DNA of 64,000 nucleotides from Ectocarpus siliculosus (lineage: Eukaryota > Sar > Phaeophyceae > Ectocarpales > Ectocarpaceae). The notes beneath the pieces are model-generated. The model searched no databases. It saw nothing but the letters and a program-made list of their open reading frames with translations, and was not told the DNA's origin. Location of the stretch: positions 7,861,699-7,925,698 of the forward strand of contig FN649741.1 in the NCBI GenBank assembly GCA_000310025.1, read 5' to 3'. The translations under genes and the position numbers were made by a program. Of the stretch, positions 35,877 through 46,430 are shown one piece after another. How positions within the stretch are numbered: the stretch's first letter is position 1; every line of letters begins with the position of its first letter.

Positions 35877-37520
35877 TCCGTAGCGCAGTACCAGGCCCTA
35901 GTCGACTTGTGTGACAATGGGGGGGGCGTAGGGGACGTATTCGCGGCGTATCAGAGATCTCTTCCCAACGGTTCGCAAGCTGCTGCAGGATTTGTAGCGA
36001 GATCGGTGCAGTATGCTGGAGTGTTCTGCCAGAATGAGTCTTGCGACGACGTAGCCATGACAGTGACATTTCTCCAATCGGCGTTTTATGGGGTGGACGA
36101 GTGCTACCCTATGCGGCACTATGTCAAGACTTAAACGAGAGTGCGGGTCCAGTTACTACCTGAACAAACGCCGTCAGAGTGGTCCCGATGGCACAACCTG
36201 GCACGTTTTCTACGCCTGGGACCAAGGCATCCCCGAAGAAATCAGCAACAAGTCCGGGAAGTGCGTTCTGTCCGTGGCGTTCCTGACGCAAGTCGCTCTT
36301 ACTCTGTCGAGGATGAGGTGGGTTCAGAAAGTGTCCCCGATATTGACACAAGGGGTACATCCAGACGGGACACTGTTTTGTCATTGGACCTCGACTTTCG
36401 CCCACCGCAAGTTGCGTTTTTTGTTCGGCATAACTTTTGTCCCACTGGTGCAGCTATCCCCCCTCGCTCGCAAACTCGTCCCTTGCCTGTGCCTGCAAGC
36501 TTTTATTTCTATCGTTGACACTGCGTTGACGTCCGCTGACACTGTCCCCTCGTACCCCCTAGTTTCTCGTATCCCCTCATTTTGTCGCTGACCTCATGTC
36601 AAACAACCCCCCCAACCAGAGTCGGCTTCACTGCCATCTGCAACGTCTACAACGATACAGTCTTGCGTTATCGAGGGCACGGATCGCCGCCGCTGGCGGT
36701 TGACACGCTCCTGGAGTGTTGGTCGCTCCTGGCGACTCTGAAAATGGCGCAAGGCGTAGGTGCGTATCTGCATTGCATTGTCGCGGGCGTGGCCATCACA
36801 ACACTGCTGGGATACGCATGCCAGTACCCGTCTCGACTGTTTCACAGCGTAGAGCACTCGCTGTGTTGGCGGATAGACGGTGGTGCCGTGTTGGTGTACC
36901 TTGTTGGCATCCGAATGAAACGGGACCACCAAATGTGGCTAGTTTTGGTTGTCCATCGCACTCGAAGCTGTTTTCCCTTTGCTTTCGCCATCGTTGGATG
37001 ATGCTCATTGCACACTATTCCCTGCTTTCCGTATTGCTGCAGCTTGACTGCGCTCCCCTGACTTCCTTGTGCGATTTATTGCGACAAAGGTCCCTGGCTA
37101 ACCTTCCCGCCGGAAGGGTTGACCCTTGTCGTGGGGAACCCACGGTTGGTATGGGTCCGAGACATCGACGGGGAACAAAGCGGGTCTAATCATTGGAAGG
37201 GTCTCCGTGAGTTGATGGCGGATCAAAACGAGGGTTTCTGGGAGAACGTGGCTTGGCACAGACACAGCTGCGACCTCTGCCGCCCTGCTGTGCGGTGCAT
37301 GAGTGCCCCCATGATCTGCCCAACCTCAGTGGGGCCAGGTGAGGAGTACGAAATCGGGTACGTCGCCGATTTGCGAGTGTACGTCATGAATACATACCTA
37401 ACAGGTACTCCGAAATTCCCGGTTGCGCTTCGCGCGATGCTGTTGGTAGGGCGACGTATTTCAGACATGTATCGGTGGTTTGCTGTCGCTCATGAGCTCC
37501 GTTGCGCGCTTCGGCGGTAA
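35877..37520 (+). other. Broken coding-like fragments, probable transposon remains
   Basis: Plus-strand segments with protein-like sequence in different frames: 35877-36134 (SVAQYQALVDLCDNGGGVGD ... FCQNESCDDVAMTVTFLQS), about 36190-36410, and 37119-37520 (GFWENVAWHRHSCDLCRPAV ... EYEIGYVADLRVYVMNTYL). They precede the KDZ transposase core on the same strand and could be its N-terminal part, but I cannot show this. No intact gene is present. Confidence 0.35.
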
Positions 37521-37737
37521 GCAGTTTATCTTTTGGCGGTTGCAGCAAGTCCAACACTAGGCTAAGTAAGTTGTTAGACTGTATCGTTTCACATGTTTCG
37601 TGTTATCTGTATTCCCTTATGCCACTCTCCTTGAACGGTGTGTACCCTGTTATTCGCACGTCTGACGTGTAGGCGTGCATGCATGCCTCGAACGCCGTCT
37701 CTTATGTCGACTACTACAGCCTGCACTTCCCAGCACT

Positions 37738-40018
37738 TGCATCCTGCGAATTAAGCCCCCATCCTTGCCGTCGCAACCGACACTGCCGCCCCCGCCTGTT
37801 GTCTAACAAACCAAAGGTTTTGCGAGCACCACGCTCCTATCTACGAACATCGCTGCGCCGTTACCTCCCCCGAGAGCCTCAACGACCATGAGGATGGGAG
37901 CTTGGCCTGCGCAGAACTCGCTGACATGGAAAGGCGGTGGAAAATTTTCAACAACTTCGGAGACTACCGGCGCAAGCAAAGGATGCGGGCTGCTGGCATC
38001 GAAGTGGAGGTATGTCCGGCGTACGCCCTTACTGGTACACAACTTATACAATCTGTTGGTGTTTGTGATGTTTTCAACCAGCAGGGCGTGTGTCTGTCTA
38101 TCGGCGTGCCATCGCCTTCGAGGAACCTATGACTCGTCCCAAAAAGGTTTGCCTTTCCTTTCGTGAATAGCGGCCTCGAGTCCGACGGCGGTAGTACATG
38201 CGTACATGCGTACAACCCTGAACCTGGTAGAATATGTTGAACGGCACAGAGAGTTTGCATGACCTGAACCTGGTCAAATATGTTGAACGGCAAAGAGAGT
38301 TTGCATGTTGTGTCCATCCCTGCTTGTGCTGAAGCGCCGATTACTGAACGTCTCGTTCCGCTCGAAAAACAACACTTTGTTTTGACCCGTCGATATTCGC
38401 TGTTGCTGCCGGTCCACCCAGCCTGACGACATCAAACTCTTGCGAGTGATGTTTTCAAGGCGCAACTCATACGGTCATCTGGTGGGCACCCTCAACTGCG
38501 GTATTATTTCGGGAATCTCTGCTCTTGCAGCTCACGAGGGCATGGAGTGCGTGTGCGCGGCCTTGGATCTAATGTGGCCTGACCCTCTCTCCAGGCCTGG
38601 AATCCTGTTTTACGGCCTCGCGTGCCGGCTCCTGGAATACCGCCTCTGGCACCCTCACCTGGGCTGGCTGATGTGTCGCTATATCGTGGACAGGTTGTTA
38701 TATGTAACTGTTAGTTCCCTTTTTTCCCGTGCCACCGATGACGTGTCTACTCGTTTTGCTGAGCTCCAGGTAGGGGACCAATACCAATAGCGGTTGTGTT
38801 GTACCTCTGTAGTTGGTCATTGCTACTTCACGTGGGGCTTGCCTGTCATGTTTTGTGACCGCTTATCAACCTGTTCGCGAACCGGGTCCTAGCCCAACCG
38901 CTGCATCTGACCGCGACCTACACGGCGACCTACAAGTACCACTGCTAGCGTTTCCCTGCCGCTTTCGTGTGTTCCGCCAACCCCTTTTGTCATGGTCATT
39001 GATCTTCGGCTTCCTCTTGCTGTGGCGTCCTCAAGATTCCACTTTCGGTCTCACAATGAGGTACGAGTGACATTTCCTTCTACAGTGAACGCATGGGAAA
39101 CAATGTTCCAACTTTAATTTGACTACCGTAAGTATCGGATGTGCGGACGCCTTTGAAAAGTCCTGGTCAGATTCTGATTGCAAAGGCGTGCGGAGACCGC
39201 GATACCTGTGCGGAAAGTCAATTCAATATTTGGAACTCGCTTTTCTCCGCGCACCCTGTGCGGAGACCCCGACCGACATGTGCGGGGACCCCGATGCTTA
39301 CGGTAGCTAACCTTGCTTCGCCACCCCGTCATGTAACTTCGATTGCCTCGTGCCCTGGGACTCGTGTTGCGATATACTGTGACAGATTAACTGCGCTATC
39401 ATCAATTCACCGGAGGCCCGCGACGATTCCACGCTCTGGCGGACAAGCCCCGAAGGACAGGAAGAATTTCGGTGGAACTCAAGTCGGGCGGAAAGCAGCA
39501 ACAGCTGGCTTGAAGGTAGAGCGTCAAAATGTACATGTGTGCTCACCCGCCCTCTTGTCTTTTGTGTTGACCCCGGAAAAAGAGTTCACTTTTTATAATT
39601 GTTGGTTCACTTTTATAACAGTTAGTTCACTTTTGTAACAAGTGATTCTCACTTTCATGACAGAGACTTGGCGTTTCCCTGGCGACGGCACAACAGGGTG
39701 TTTTCGTTAATGCGAGACAGCACACACGAAACGTCCAGGGTATACATGTTCTTGTGCGATCTGGTCTGTCTCTTGTCTTCCGACTGTCTTGCCAACATGC
39801 ACGCCCACACCATCAAAAGACCGATTTTTGCGCCCACGTCGTGTTTTTGTTTCTTTTTGCTGCCATGCTTTTCCCCTGCTTTTCTAGGCTTTGGGGTCGT
39901 CGTCAAACAGATGCCTCAAGTGCTGAGGGACTTCTTCCTCAACCACGCCATCCTTGTTCGGAATGAGACCCTTCTCAGGTCCAAACTGATGAGCCGGCAC
40001 CCTAACTTCGATGGTTGA
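37738..40018 (+). pseudogene. KDZ-type transposase remnant
   Basis: Three plus-strand pieces. 37738-38009 ends at a GT donor and carries DMERRWKIFNNFGDYRRKQR. 38440-38769 carries the best match: SYGHLVGTLNCGIISG, then GILFYGLACRLLEYRL and LMCRYIVDR, which follow the KDZ (Kyakuja-Dileera-Zisupton) transposase pattern of a G...C.HG strand, a (V/I)YDNAC core and a (V)DRFH motif. In this copy the catalytic-region Asp of YDNAC is Gly (FYGLAC), and the FH after DR is not in the same exon. 39898-40018 (after a pyrimidine-rich acceptor) ends with FLNHAILVRNETLLRSKL and a TGA, plausible as the transposase C-terminus. The segment before 38440 changes frame (SDVFKAQLIR in another frame), so the gene is decayed. 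Family call by motif only. Confidence 0.45.
38218..38309. repeat. Tandem pair of about 46 bp
   Basis: Two copies sharing CTGAACCTGGT and ATATGTTGAACGGCA and AGAGAGTTTGCATG, within the KDZ-derived region, between its first and second coding pieces. Confidence 0.85.
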
Positions 40019-41036
40019 GATCGGTGGTGGAGAGATGCTGTACATGTTCTGGTTGTGGTGTAAACTTTGCGTTTGGTCAGCAGTTCACCGTTGTTTTTGC
40101 GGGTCTAGATTGGCATTCACCGATCGTCGGATAGGACCCCCGACAGAGACCTACTGTCACGGGTTGAGTGGTTACTGTCACAGGTTGAGTGGTTCACTCA
40201 ACGACCTTCGTCGAGGTTGTTCATCTGCCGTGGGGTTCATTTGCGTCGTCGGAGGAAGGCCCGCGATGGTATCAAAGGTGTTGTCGGCGGGTGTAGTGTG
40301 CCTTTATCCCTTCACGTCTTGCTCGCGGTATGTGCGAACCTAGGTGAACCAGCCGTACACACACGTGAGAATCGTTCCAGCTGCACTGGGGGTTCGTCCT
40401 ATTTATGCGGTGCACAACACGTACGGGCTTTCCTGCCCGAGGATCGCCATATCGCAATTACCTTCGTCACGTCATGCGCCTGGAACCTGTAACTGAAGTT
40501 GCATATTTCTATGATGCAATGATGCGCTTGGGCAAGTATGTGCTCGTCCCATCGTTCCGTTTCTTGATGAGAGCTGCAGAACTGCTCCAAAATCAAAGTC
40601 ATTTTTACCGCCTGGCTGTTAAAGGTGACTTGCACGACAGTCGTTTTACTGTTATAAAAGTCCCCAAACTGACTGTGTTAGTAATGTGCACCCACCTCAC
40701 TTTCATAAGAGTCAGCTGACTGTAACAACAGTGTTTGAACTGATACCTCACTTTCATAATGGTCAGCTGACAGTCGTTTCACTTTTATGAAAGTCCCCAA
40801 ACTGACTGTGTTAGTAATGTGCACCCACATCACTTTCATAAGAGTCAGCTGACTGTTATAACAATGTTTGAACTGACACCTCACTTTCATAAGAGTCAGC
40901 TGACTCTTATGAAAGTGAATGAACTGACTGTTATAACAGTGAAATAACGATGACTGTTATAGGAGTGAGCCGACTGTTATAACAGTCAATTCACTGTTAT
41001 AACAGTCAAATATTCACTTTTATAACAGTGAATCCA
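39585..41036. repeat. Second set of short-palindrome arrays
   Basis: Palindromes of the same kind as at 27371-27860 occur at 39585-39662 and, more densely, 40620-41036 (CACTTTTATAACAGTG, GACTGTTATAACAGTC, CACTTTCATAAGAGTC). Within the second block a larger unit of about 133 bp is itself duplicated (starting at 40640 and 40773). The interval 39663-40619 between the blocks holds the KDZ 3' end and otherwise no palindromes. Confidence 0.85.
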
Positions 41037-41326
41037 TATACAAGATTGTGTGGGAGCCCGCACTCGTAACGAACATTTTTTGCTTGAGTTAGGCTTGAAA
41101 GCTCTATTCTGTCTCGACGACTGAGCACAGGATATTACTAGGCTACAGACAGGATTGTATTGTATTGTAGTGCCGGCGGCAGAGGCGAATTTCTTACGTC
41201 CCCATGGTTCGTTATGTTCACTACTTGGAGCCTGGGTTTCTTGTGATAGGCCCGTAGTGTTGTACTTAGTGGGGAGATGCTTGTCAAGTGATGGAGGTAG
41301 GACCTGGGTTGTGGCCGAAATATAAG

Positions 41327-42175
41327 TTATGGCATTTGGAGGTAGCCATGTGACGGTGCGTTACCGCGGTTATTTAACTTTGTCAGATGTTTGTTTTTGG
41401 ACGTCATGCAAGATTGCGGCTTTGTGCCGAGTCTTGTGCCCTCCTGTTCACTGTGTGCGATTGGGTCCGATCGTGTACGATTTATGTGGCAATCAGTATT
41501 TTGGATTCTGGAAACACGGTGTGCATCGCACGGAGATACGAAGGAAAAACACGGGAAAGCAGCAACAACCTGCATCTGTGGTCGGACAAGAGGTCCAACC
41601 AGCTTGAGGTGATTATAGGAAAGAGGTGCAGATCTCATTACACTGGCTGGCGTTGTCGAGCAGAATCGAGCTGCTTGATTCTTGCGTTCTTTACTTTTGT
41701 CTTGCTCTAGTCTACATACAATAGTCGTGCGCGCTTCTTCTTGGGTCACGTTTTGAGTCTCCGGGCATGTATTTCGGCTCTCGATGGGCGGCGAGGTACC
41801 AGCGACACTATAGTACTTCCTCCGGACATGGGGCGCCAAAGCTTTTTTCCCTGCGGCCATCCTCGGGGGTTGAGCTCGGCAACCAGGAGGATTGTAGAGA
41901 ACCCACCCGTCGGCCGCCGTCCCTGACAAAAATCGCGGCTTGGGCATTGGGATTCGGGCGAATTCTACCGTCATGTCAATGTGGAGATAAGTCACAAGCA
42001 TTGGGACAGGGTGAGTGAGTGACTTCGCGTCACCGTTCGCTGACCGAAACACTAGGCGCGACATGCGAACAAGGCCACGGCCGAGGCGTGAATCCACACG
42101 TGGTTGGAGGGGAAACGAGAGAAAAAATGCTATTTGCAACATCGGCGGATCTCCACCAAGCAGATCTCCGCCCAT
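41327..42175 (-). CDS. Hypothetical single-exon frame, 282 aa, doubtful
   Basis: An ATG at 42175 opens 282 codons to a stop at 41327. The sequence is polar and basic without a recognisable domain, membrane segment or repeat. Composition does not clearly favour coding, and it lies in a repeat-rich, gene-poor part, so it may be chance. Confidence 0.2.
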   Translation of the reverse strand: MGGDLLGGDPPMLQIAFFLSFPLQPRVDSRLGRGLVRMSRLVFRSANGDAKSLTHPVPMLVTYLHIDMTVEFARIPMPKPRFLSGTAADGWVLYNPPGCRAQPPRMAAGKKALAPHVRRKYYSVAGTSPPIESRNTCPETQNVTQEEARTTIVCRLEQDKSKERKNQAARFCSTTPASVMRSAPLSYNHLKLVGPLVRPQMQVVAAFPCFSFVSPCDAHRVSRIQNTDCHINRTRSDPIAHSEQEGTRLGTKPQSCMTSKNKHLTKLNNRGNAPSHGYLQMP

Positions 42176-42504
42176 AGAGCACCAATCGACCTCAAACCAA
42201 TTGCACCGTGTAGGTAATGGGCTACAGCTATCTGAAACGTTACTTAGAAGCTGAATCGGACTAGTGGCTGCAGAGATGTGCTGAAAAAACGGGGTTCCGC
42301 AGCATATCAGGAACTAGTAATCGTCTCGAAGCTCCGTCCATACAGCTCCAATTGACCCCAAACCTTATGAATCGTGTTGGCACGGTCCATACCGTCCATA
42401 CAAGCTATCGGACACTCACATTCGATATCTTCCCGCAGAGGTATGGTGAACAGAGGGGTTCCGCAGCGTCTAGGGGGGGGGTGTACTCATAGTCAGTCGT
42501 GCAT

Positions 42505-42585
42505 GCCGTAGTCGTTAGACCATTGACCTCTCATCCCTACAAAGCCGGGACGGGGCATGCCGGGTTCTCACCGGGCTAGACTCTC
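42505..42585 (+). repeat. tRNA-like dispersed repeat, copy 1
   Basis: A segment of about 80 bp reading GCATGCCGTAGTCGTTAGAC, then CCTACAAAGCCGGGACGGGG and CCGGGTTCTCACCGGGCTAG. The first block resembles a Pol III A box and the last a B box (GGTTC). A close copy is at 52150-52232, and a partial match (GGTTAGACCATTGACC) lies at 20296-20311. Confidence 0.55.
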
Positions 42586-43099
42586 ACATCACTAAGCGCG
42601 AAGCGCCGTGAGGTATTAGGCGAGTCGCATGAAGGGTGCGCTGCATCCTGCTAACGGTGTTCGGCATCTTGTGCTTATACTTCCTTGCGTACGGATGACA
42701 GCTGCGTATGACTTCATTTATTTTCTGGTGCTTTCACTTCCAGAGGTATTGTAGGCGCTGTGCAACTGCCTCGAGGGTGCTTGGCCAATTTAATACAACG
42801 TGGTGCGATTATCCCCCTTGGGCGGAGTGAGGGTTCTCCACCCCGCATAACATTAATCCACTCGACCACCATTCATTCATGGTTGGTTACCGCAAAAAAA
42901 AAACGCAAGAAAAAAGAGCGGTAACCTGGTTGCCGAGTTCACGAAGTGATCGGCTTGTTTTACAACATCGCTGCCAAGCGACGAAAACCCAACCCCGATG
43001 GCAAATATCGAAGGGGGGGGGGCGTCTACGGGGGGGGTAAATTTCATTAGTCCCGCTATACCTCCCGTCACATAGCTGAACCGCGCCTAAATCTGACCG

Positions 43100-44010
43100 T
43101 ACCGTGTTGACACGGCTCACAGCTATCATTCACGGCTCACAGCTATCATTAAAGCCATCGGGCTCCCCAATCGGACTATGTAGTGGGTGCAGAGAAACGC
43201 CTTCCCACGGGGGCTCAGTGGCTCACAGGCCGGTGGAGCAGATACGTCATATCTGCTCCACCAGGCTAAACGCTATCTGCAGGGTGCCATTTGCCCTGCG
43301 AATATCTGTGTTGTGTTGGCACGGCCCACAGTCATCATACAAGCCATCGGGCACCTCAATCTGATCAGTGGGTGCAGAGACACCCACGGCGGCTTGGCGG
43401 CTCAAAGGCCGGTGGAGCGGATAGGCCATATCTGCTCCATCAGGCCAAACTCTATCTACAGGGTGCCGTTTGCCCTAGGAAGACTTGCATTGTCTTGGCA
43501 CGGTCCACAGCTATCATACAAGCCATCGGGCACCCCAATCGGACCAGTGGGTGCAGAGAAGCGCCCACCCACGGGGGCTTGGCGGCTCAAAGGCCGGTGG
43601 AGGATTGGCCGTATCTGCTTCATCACCAGGCCAAACTCTATCTACAGGGTGCCGTTTGCCCTACAAAGACTTGCATTGTCTTGGCATGATCCACAGCTAT
43701 CATTCAAGCCATCGTGCACCCCAATCGGACCAGTGGATGCAGAGAAGCGCCCACCCACGGGGGCTTGGCGGCTCAATGACCGGTGAAGCAGATTGGCCAT
43801 ATCTGCTTCACCAGGCCAAACTCTATCTACAGGGTGTCGTTTGCCCTACGAAGACTTGCATTGTGTTGGCACGATACAGCTATCATTCAAGCCATCGGGC
43901 ACCCCAACCGGACCAGTGGATGCAGAGAAGCGCCCACCCACGGCGGCTTGGCGGCCCAAAGACCGATGGAGCAGATTGGCCATATATATCTGCTCCACCA
44001 GGCCAAACTC
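43100..44010. repeat. Tandem satellite, unit about 185 bp, five copies
   Basis: Units begin near 43138, 43325, 43504, 43690 and 43874. Each carries CAGCTATCAT, then AAGCCATCGGGCACCCCAAT, then a block with GGGGGCTTGGCGGCTCAA and finally CAGGCCAAACTCTATCTACA. The first copy is the most diverged. The region can be translated through most of its length in one frame, which follows from the unit length and does not show a gene. Confidence 0.88.
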
Positions 44011-44531
44011 TAATATTCAGCGACAGGCCTCACGCCGATAAGGTTAAAGCCCTCACAAAATGCCGCTACCAGCCAACGGCAAGGACCTGTGTTCTTTGCT
44101 GGGTGGGCTTTCTTGCTACTCTGGCGCAAATATATCAAGGGCCTGGCCATACGCGTAGTGCCACTCGCCGCCTCCTGCATCAAACGCCAATTTTCGTTTA
44201 AGGCTGGACATGGCGGATACTGGCAAACCACTCTTCGCGGAACGGTCGGAGCCTCCGGTTTTGAGCTTTTCCGGATTCGATCGTTGGTTGGTGGACGGCT
44301 CAAGTCTCCTTGAATTCCACGATCGCAAACCCTGAATCGCGTGACTAGGGCGCACCAAGACGGCCTTGGTATTCTTAGGGAACGTGTTAACTGGATTGAT
44401 TGTCAATCCAATATGGAGCCCCCCCGACGGAACTCCCATAAAAAACAAAGTATGTCATAGATTTACAATCGAAGAGAGAGGCAACATGTACCCTCGAACT
44501 GAGGAAGGGAAGAAACACGTCCTTTCGAGGG

Positions 44532-44575
44532 GAAGCCAAGGACGAAGCCAAGGACGAAGCCAAGGACGAAGCCAA
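44532..44575. repeat. 12-bp tandem repeat
   Basis: Between three and four perfect copies of GAAGCCAAGGAC. Confidence 0.9.
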
Positions 44576-45118
44576 TACGCAACACGCAAAAGTCGAAAGG
44601 CACGGCCATAATCTATTTTGATTGTTCCGGTGCGGTACAGTAGCGCCAAAAGAAAGTTAGACACACCGACAGCTTAGAGACGCCCGTCGATGTACTTTGC
44701 CCGAGCATCTTAGCGATGTCATGGGCCAGACGACTGCAAAACTAGGGCAGTCTAAAAAATGGACGCAACAACTGCGTCGAGTACACCCACTTGTTCCATC
44801 TCCAACGAGACAAGGCATTGGAATTCGCAAAGACCCAAAGGTCATATCGTTGTCCGTCAAAGGAAGGTTTGTTCGTCGAAGCAGATAGAATAAACTGGTG
44901 TTTATTTTGTAACAGTCGAATTAGAATTTGGCTTCATTTCTACCGGAAACCCAGGGTCACGGTGTTTGGAATTATTAGTCTATAGTTGGGGGTGTCATTC
45001 CGTGATCGAGTCCACGCAGGGGTTGTAGCAAAGTCGGGTAACGTGTGAGAGCTACAGAGCGCGTGAAGCAACGGAAGGACAGCAGCAGCCGCCTAACGCA
45101 GCAGCGGCGGCAGTTTAG

Positions 45119-46206
45119 AAAGTCGTCGAGCACTCAGTTGCGTCTTCGTCTAGAAGGACTTATTACACGTCAGGCTTCAACTCTTGGTGCACGTTTCGGA
45201 GGCTGACGGAGAAGCCCAAGTTCCTAGGGCAACGTGCCAGGGACCTTCATGTGTGGGAGTTGATAGACTTCGTAACCTGGTGTTTCGAGTCTGAGGGCAA
45301 TCTAGCGAGTACAATATCCGGAAAACTCACGGCTGTGCAACATTTTCATAGGCTGGAAGCTTGTGTCGAGCTAGACTTGTCGTCTCCGATGTTGAAATGT
45401 GCGCTAAGGGGGATTGCGAGGAACCACGTGGCTATGGGGACGGTACGTCGTGTGCGCCTGCCTGTGTCTTGGCGTATGCTGCTGGACGGGGAAAGCGCAA
45501 GCCAGAACTGGGGGGAAGGGGGCAGAGTGATGTGGCTGTGTCTGTGCTTGTCCTATCTCTCTTCATCACACGGTCTGATGAGGTGTTCGCGAATGACGCG
45601 GGCAGGGTGCATGAGGCACACTGTCTTACGAGGGCGGACGTAGCATTGTTTGCCGGCGAGACGCAACTAGTCTTTAGTCACTATCGTAGAGCAGACCGTG
45701 TCGAAATGAGGTTTAGAGGGCACAAGGCCGATCAAGAGCAGAAAGGAAACATACGGGTTCGTACGCGAGACGAAGTCACCGGACCGCAGTCAGGTGTGAG
45801 AGCACGCGGCGGCGCGGTGGCTCTTGTGGTGGAGCTGTTATCGTGTCATGCGACGTTGCCTGACTCCGCACCGTTGGCTTCGTACCGTAGTGGAAGAGCA
45901 GTGAGAGTAGTGAGGTATAGTGCTGCCCTCCGTGCAGTCAGAGAAGTGGTAGCGAAGTCGGGGCGTAACCCCCAGGAGTACGCGTTGCACTCGTTGCGAA
46001 TTGGAGGCGCGACGGCTCTTGCATCGGGCGGAGACATCGCAGAACGAGTGATTCAGAGAGAAGGGAAGTGGAGGTCGGATGCATACAAGCCGTACGCGCG
46101 AAACAATGTAGAGGATTCGCGGCGAGTGTCACGGAAACTTACAGACGGCAGCAGGATAGTATCGAGACAGCCGGGGGAGGGGACCGTGTGGGGAACGGAT
46201 AGTTGA
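45119..46206 (+). pseudogene. Tyrosine recombinase (Crypton/integrase-like), frameshifted
   Basis: Two overlapping frames together give a tyrosine recombinase. The N-terminal part (45119 to about 45530) is a SAM-like core-binding domain (SGFNSWCTFRRLTEKP, TISGKLTAVQHFHRL). Near the G run at about 45508-45526 the reading frame must shift to continue into the catalytic domain in the second frame (to 46206). There the active-site residues are visible: Arg in LFITRSDEVF (codon 45571), HSLRIGGAT with the H-x-x-R pair (45988-45999), Trp in REGKW at the usual second His/Trp place, and the nucleophile Tyr in SDAYKPY (46084-46086). Such enzymes cut and rejoin DNA and mobilise Cryptons and related elements. 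The frameshift, or a base-call error in the G run, breaks the gene. No start codon was found; a stop precedes 45119. A conserved-looking tail in a third frame follows (46209-46353, DLFGGRPETDLDVGVVEW). Confidence 0.68.
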
Positions 46207-46430
46207 CTTATTCGGTGGTCGTCCAGAAACTGACCTCGATGTGGGTGTTGTAGAATGGTGTGTACCATTTGAGGACTTGGTCAGTTTTGGGACTCCTGCG
46301 TTTGCAGTCGTAGTCCCCCGGCTAGTATTCGTGGGGAGAGAGATGGATTTGTAAGAGTTGACGCCGGCCTTCGCAGCTAACGCGGCCGGAGAGACGATGA
46401 GCGTTTCGTGCGTCTCTTTCCCCAACACGT

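Noticed and set aside
43187-44201. Open frames of 199 and 238 codons across the satellite
   Set aside because: The repeated peptide follows from the tandem DNA unit; no start context, splice site or family match.
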